DNA of 6,745 nt, taken from contig DASZQO010000266.1 in assembly GCA_035549615.1 (NCBI GenBank), positions 1 to 6,745 of the forward strand, given 5' to 3'. Made by a program: the position numbers and the translations under genes. Positions 3,838-6,745 of this stretch are shown piece by piece. Every line of letters starts with the position of its first letter. Within the stretch, counting starts at the first letter, position 1. This DNA comes from JAKAWQ01 sp035549615 (GTDB lineage: Bacteria; Pseudomonadota; Alphaproteobacteria; Acetobacterales; Acetobacteraceae). The notes under the pieces were generated by a model, which worked only from the letters and a program-made list of their open reading frames with translations, was not told the DNA's origin and ran no database searches.

Positions 3838-6404
3838 GCCCGGCGTACCTCCATAGCGCGCAAGACCAGGATCGCGATCAGCAATCCGCCCTGAACCGCG
3901 GCATCATAGTCGGTGCTGACGCCAAGAAAACCGAGCAGGCTGCCGATCAGAGAGAGGCTGAGCGCCCCGCACACCACGCCGAGCGGCGCAATGCGCCCAC
4001 CGATCAATGCCGAGCCGCCGATTACCACCGCAGCGACGCTGAGCAGCGTGTACGAACTGCCGGCGTTGATGTCCGAGGCCGTGTTAATCGCCGTCATCGT
4101 CAGGCCCGCGAGCAGCGAGAACGAACCCGCGATCGCGTAGCGCAGCAGCGAGGCAGCGAGGGGAGACCAGCCGCATTGCGCGACCGCCCGCGGGTTGGCG
4201 CCGAATCCGCGCAGCACCACGCCCATGCGGGACGCATTGAGCGAGGCCGCGAGGATTGCCCCCAGCATCACCGCAAGCAGGGAGGCCGGGATGGCGGCGA
4301 GGTGAAACCCGGAAGCCGCCGAGAGCCAGCCCGGCGCGCTGCCGCCTGGCGTTGGCTGCAACGCATAGCCGACCCCTGCCCAGACAAAGGATGCGCCGAG
4401 CGTCACGACAATCGCCGGGATCCCGCGCGCCTGGATGAGCGGCCCAAGCGCGGCATAGGCGCCGAGAGCAAGCAGCAGCGCCACCGTGCCGAAGAGTGGC
4501 TGGTTCACCAGGAAGGTGGCGCTAAGCACATTGGCAAGCCCCGCGAAAGCGCCGATGCCGAGATCGATTTCGCTGCCGCCAACCACAAACATCTGCCCGA
4601 GCGCCACCAGCACCAGAGGCACCGCGGCGCTCAGCAACAGATCGATACCGAACAGCGTCGCCGCATTGTGGTTGAGCACCGCAATCACGCCGAAGATCAG
4701 CGCGGTGGTCAGGAATGGCACCAGCGCAAACAATGTATCGCGGGAGAGTGGCCCTGATCCAGCCGGTGATGGTCTCGCCTTTGCCGCAGCTTTCATCGGG
4801 GTGCCCGCGTCCTGCTCGGCGAAGGAAGCACTGACGATCGCATCCTCGGAGAGCGTGCCTGCGTCCAGCACCCGCCGCGCCATGCCTTCATGGAAGAGAA
4901 GGACACGATGGCATTCCAGAAACTCGATGGTTTCTGAACTGTACCATATCACCAGCTTGCCGGCTTCGGCGGCTTCGCGGATCAGGGCGTAGAAATCCCG
5001 CTTCACCGCGACATCGACACCGCGCGTCGGGTCGTCCAGCAGCAGGATGTCGGCGGCGGCGATCAGCGCGCGCGCCATCAGCACTTTCTGCTGGTTGCCG
5101 CCGGAGAGTTCGAGAATGGGCGAGGCACGCCGTTCGGGTGGAAGACGCACGGCATCCAGGAACGGCGCCGCCGCGCTCCGCTCGGCCATTGGCCTCAGCC
5201 AGGCGAGCAGGGGCCCCGCGGCGATCCGCCCGATCGTTGCATTCTCATAGACATCCCAAAGCGGGAACACACCCTCCGTGGCGCGATCTCCCGCGACGAA
5301 GGAGACCGAGCCCCGGCAGGTGATGCCGGCGGAGGAATGGCTCCCCGCCCCGGCGCGCTGCAGCGCGCGCAGGAATTCCCGCTGGCCACTGCCTTCGAGC
5401 CCCGCGAGCCCAATGATCTCGCCGGCATGGAGCGCAAGCGGAGAACGAGCCCATGGGGCATCTGCCTCCGCCAGGACACGCCCCGCCGTAACGCCGCTCT
5501 GCGGTTGCGTCTGCTCGAGATCCTGAACCACCTCGCCGGCCATCGCCGCGATCATCTGCGGCACCGTGATCGTCGCCGTCTCACCATCCAGGGCCAGCCG
5601 TCCGTTGCGCATGACCAGAACGCGCTTCGCCACGGCGGCCACTTCCTGGAGCTTATGGCTGATAAAGATGACCGCTACGCCGGCAGCGGCCCGGGCGGCG
5701 ATGAAATTTTGCAGCTCGCGACTGCGGCGCATATCGAGGGAAGAGCTCGGCTCGTCCAGGATCAGGAGCCGGAGCTTGGGATCGACCCCCGCACGCGCGA
5801 TTTCCACCATCTGCCGCTGCGGCAGGCTCAGCGCGGCGACAGGGCGGCGCACATGGATGCCGTTCTCCGGAAAGATCGCGGCGAGGCTTGCTTCGGCGAG
5901 CCGTTCATAATGCCGGCGCCAGGCGGGGCCGAACCCGCCTTGGCCTGGCTGCTCCACATAGAAGTTTTCGGCGACGGTCAGGCTGGCGCAGAGCGAGAGT
6001 TCCTGATGCACGATGCGAATGCCGATCTCCCGCGCCCGTTCCGGTGAGAAGTGCCGGGGATCGATGGCGGTGCCACCGATCTCCAGCCGCCCGGCATCCG
6101 GCAGCGTGATGCCGCAAAGGATTCGCATCAGCGTGCTTTTGCCGGCGCCATTGGCGCCGATCAGCCCAACGATTTCCCCGGCCGCGACGGAAAAGGAAAG
6201 ATCCTGATTGGCGCGCGTCGGGCCATAGGCCTTGCTGATTCCCTCAAGACGCAGCACCGGATGAGCCAGTTGCGGCGCGAGAGCGGACTCGATCATCGCC
6301 GGGGGGACACCGGAGCGGAACGATCCCTGATCACCCCGTGGTGGATCATCCCATTCCGGGGCCGGCCCGGCGGCTGGTGGCATTTTGCGGCCGGCTGACA
6401 CCAC
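3834..6404 (-). CDS. Fused ABC ATPase (two nucleotide-binding domains) and RbsC-family permease
   Basis: This single 856-aa chain is equivalent to RbsA plus RbsC. NBD1 (about 50-290) has Walker A GANGAGKST (83-91), Q-loop Gln134, a degenerate signature LSLPQ (192-196), Walker B with Asp217 and catalytic Glu218, and His250. NBD2 (about 305-530) has a degenerate Walker A (GLEGSGQR, 335-342, without Lys), a canonical signature LSGGNQQK (433-440), and Walker B LLLDDPT, where Asp458 replaces the usual catalytic Glu. SSE (489-491) replaces the H-loop, as in RbsA. After a linker rich in Ala, Pro and Lys (about 530-556), a BPD_transp_2 permease domain follows (557-856) with several membrane helices and the GGSEIDLGIG motif (609-618). 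ATPase and permease are usually separate genes in this family. The start is uncertain: GTG at 6404 is 6 nt after the preceding stop codon, ATG at 6383 is also possible, and ATG at 6296 would begin closest to the conserved domain. None has a clear Shine-Dalgarno. The substrate is unknown. Confidence 0.9.
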   Translation of the reverse strand: MVSAGRKMPPAAGPAPEWDDPPRGDQGSFRSGVPPAMIESALAPQLAHPVLRLEGISKAYGPTRANQDLSFSVAAGEIVGLIGANGAGKSTLMRILCGITLPDAGRLEIGGTAIDPRHFSPERAREIGIRIVHQELSLCASLTVAENFYVEQPGQGGFGPAWRRHYERLAEASLAAIFPENGIHVRRPVAALSLPQRQMVEIARAGVDPKLRLLILDEPSSSLDMRRSRELQNFIAARAAAGVAVIFISHKLQEVAAVAKRVLVMRNGRLALDGETATITVPQMIAAMAGEVVQDLEQTQPQSGVTAGRVLAEADAPWARSPLALHAGEIIGLAGLEGSGQREFLRALQRAGAGSHSSAGITCRGSVSFVAGDRATEGVFPLWDVYENATIGRIAAGPLLAWLRPMAERSAAAPFLDAVRLPPERRASPILELSGGNQQKVLMARALIAAADILLLDDPTRGVDVAVKRDFYALIREAAEAGKLVIWYSSETIEFLECHRVLLFHEGMARRVLDAGTLSEDAIVSASFAEQDAGTPMKAAAKARPSPAGSGPLSRDTLFALVPFLTTALIFGVIAVLNHNAATLFGIDLLLSAAVPLVLVALGQMFVVGGSEIDLGIGAFAGLANVLSATFLVNQPLFGTVALLLALGAYAALGPLIQARGIPAIVVTLGASFVWAGVGYALQPTPGGSAPGWLSAASGFHLAAIPASLLAVMLGAILAASLNASRMGVVLRGFGANPRAVAQCGWSPLAASLLRYAIAGSFSLLAGLTMTAINTASDINAGSSYTLLSVAAVVIGGSALIGGRIAPLGVVCGALSLSLIGSLLGFLGVSTDYDAAVQGGLLIAILVLRAMEVRRA
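3848..3852 (-). promoter_or_regulatory. Internal Shine-Dalgarno for the separate permease gene
   Basis: GGAGG on the minus strand lies within the last codons of the fusion gene, 10 nt upstream of the permease ATG (3837). Together with the ATGA overlap it supports this start and translational coupling. Confidence 0.75.
6317..6357 (-). other. Imperfect dyad between the binding-protein gene and the conserved ATPase start
   Basis: An inner hairpin (6329-6347) has seven base pairs, one bulged base and an ACGG loop on the minus strand. It is nested in outer arms, GGAA (6317-6320) with TTCC (6354-6357), separated by an internal loop. If the ATPase starts at 6296 this lies in the spacer after the binding-protein gene, where stabilising stem-loops are common. 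If it starts at 6404, it is inside coding sequence. Confidence 0.35.
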
Positions 6405-6410
6405 AGAAAT

Positions 6411-6745
6411 TCAGTTCGCGGGCAGCAGATTCTTTTTTACCCAGGCATTGGTGTAGGTCGGGCTCACGATCGTGCCGGGCTTCATATCGGCATATTGAGC
6501 GAGATTGGCCGCCGTGACCGTTGCCACCGGCATGATCATGTAATTGGGTGCCTTCGCTCCCTTGAGGATATCAAGTGTAAGCCAGAACGCGGCCCCGCCG
6601 ATGCCGGGCGTCGTGTTCATCGATATTGTTTTATATCCGTTCTTTTTTGCCTGCTCCGCCCACCAGTGGATGAAGTTGGAACTGCCGCCGCCCGCGATGA
6701 CCGGCGGCTTGTTCGCATAAGGGCCGCCGAACTGCTCGAAGGCCT
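6411..6745 (-). CDS. Periplasmic substrate-binding protein of the RbsABC-type importer, C-terminal part
   Basis: Only the last 110 residues are in the window; the frame is open through the right edge, so the N-terminus and signal peptide are missing. Visible are an AGGGSSNFIHWW segment, an alternating helix/strand stretch AEQAKKNGYKTISMNTTPGIGGAAFW that looks like the second lobe of a RbsB-type (Peripla_BP_4) fold, and a C-terminal tail ending in WVKKNLLPAN. The assignment rests mainly on position: the fused ATPase-permease follows in the same direction with 6 nt between stop and GTG (or about 114 nt if the later ATG is used), the normal order for such operons. It would capture the substrate in the periplasm and present it to the permease pair. 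The ligand cannot be told from this fragment. An internal Met at 6620 is not a start, because coding continues upstream of it. Confidence 0.8.
   Translation of the reverse strand, partial: AFEQFGGPYANKPPVIAGGGSSNFIHWWAEQAKKNGYKTISMNTTPGIGGAAFWLTLDILKGAKAPNYMIMPVATVTAANLAQYADMKPGTIVSPTYTNAWVKKNLLPAN

Noticed and set aside
3807..4757. 316-codon open frame on the plus strand
   Set aside because: It is fully antisense to the permease part of the fusion and the start of the second permease gene. The translation is rich in Arg, Ala, Glu and Gln with no domain, typical of an antisense shadow in GC-rich DNA.
5353..5368. Perfect 16-bp palindrome GCGCGCTGCAGCGCGC
   Set aside because: It sits inside conserved ATPase coding sequence and is explained by GC-rich Arg/Ala/Leu/Gln codons. 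There is no reason to see a site here.
5337..6047. 236-codon open frame on the plus strand
   Set aside because: Antisense to the well-supported ATPase domains, with no recognisable fold or ribosome-binding site.
1..6745. tRNA, rRNA, CRISPR arrays, insertion sequences, att sites
   Set aside because: I looked for clover-leaf-like stretches, regularly spaced repeats, transposase motifs and terminal inverted repeats, and saw none.

Overview
The window carries six protein genes, all on the minus strand, so it is read from right to left. Overall GC is high, wobble positions are GC-rich, and the choline-transporter proteins are of the rhizobial ChoX/ChoW type. This suggests an alphaproteobacterium, probably of the Hyphomicrobiales (Rhizobiales). 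The organism call is an inference from family resemblance, since there is no rRNA or tRNA here.

Right part (2881-6745): an operon for an RbsABC-type (CUT2-like) ABC importer. It runs from the C-terminal end of a periplasmic binding protein, through a very long protein that fuses a duplicated ATPase to a membrane permease, to a second, separate permease that overlaps the fusion gene by ATGA. One fused chain plus one free permease would give two nucleotide-binding domains and two membrane domains, which is a full transporter. The substrate cannot be read from the sequence. The second ATP site of the ATPase is degenerate and also has Asp where the catalytic Glu normally sits.

Middle part (1863-2880): a full-length EmrE/Qac-type small multidrug resistance exporter stands alone between two spacers of about 320 and 356 bp. 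The spacers contain no convincing gene but hold several inverted repeats, including a three-element alternative-pairing motif and a palindrome with flanking direct repeats upstream of the choline operon.

Left part (1-1862): the choline-uptake genes choX (periplasmic choline-binding protein, with every known ligand-contact residue conserved) and choW (permease, cut off by the window edge). Their order matches choXWV, so the ATPase gene choV is expected beyond the left edge. A perfect 11-bp stem-loop lies between choX and choW and may allow more binding protein than permease to be made.

Functionally, the window is a transport cluster. It pairs a high-affinity quaternary-ammonium importer with an upstream quaternary-ammonium-type exporter, next to an unrelated importer of probable sugar or polyol type. 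No mobile element, CRISPR array, RNA gene or wholly new system was identified. The most distinctive items are the ATPase-permease fusion, its altered second ATP site, and the exporter/importer neighbourhood.
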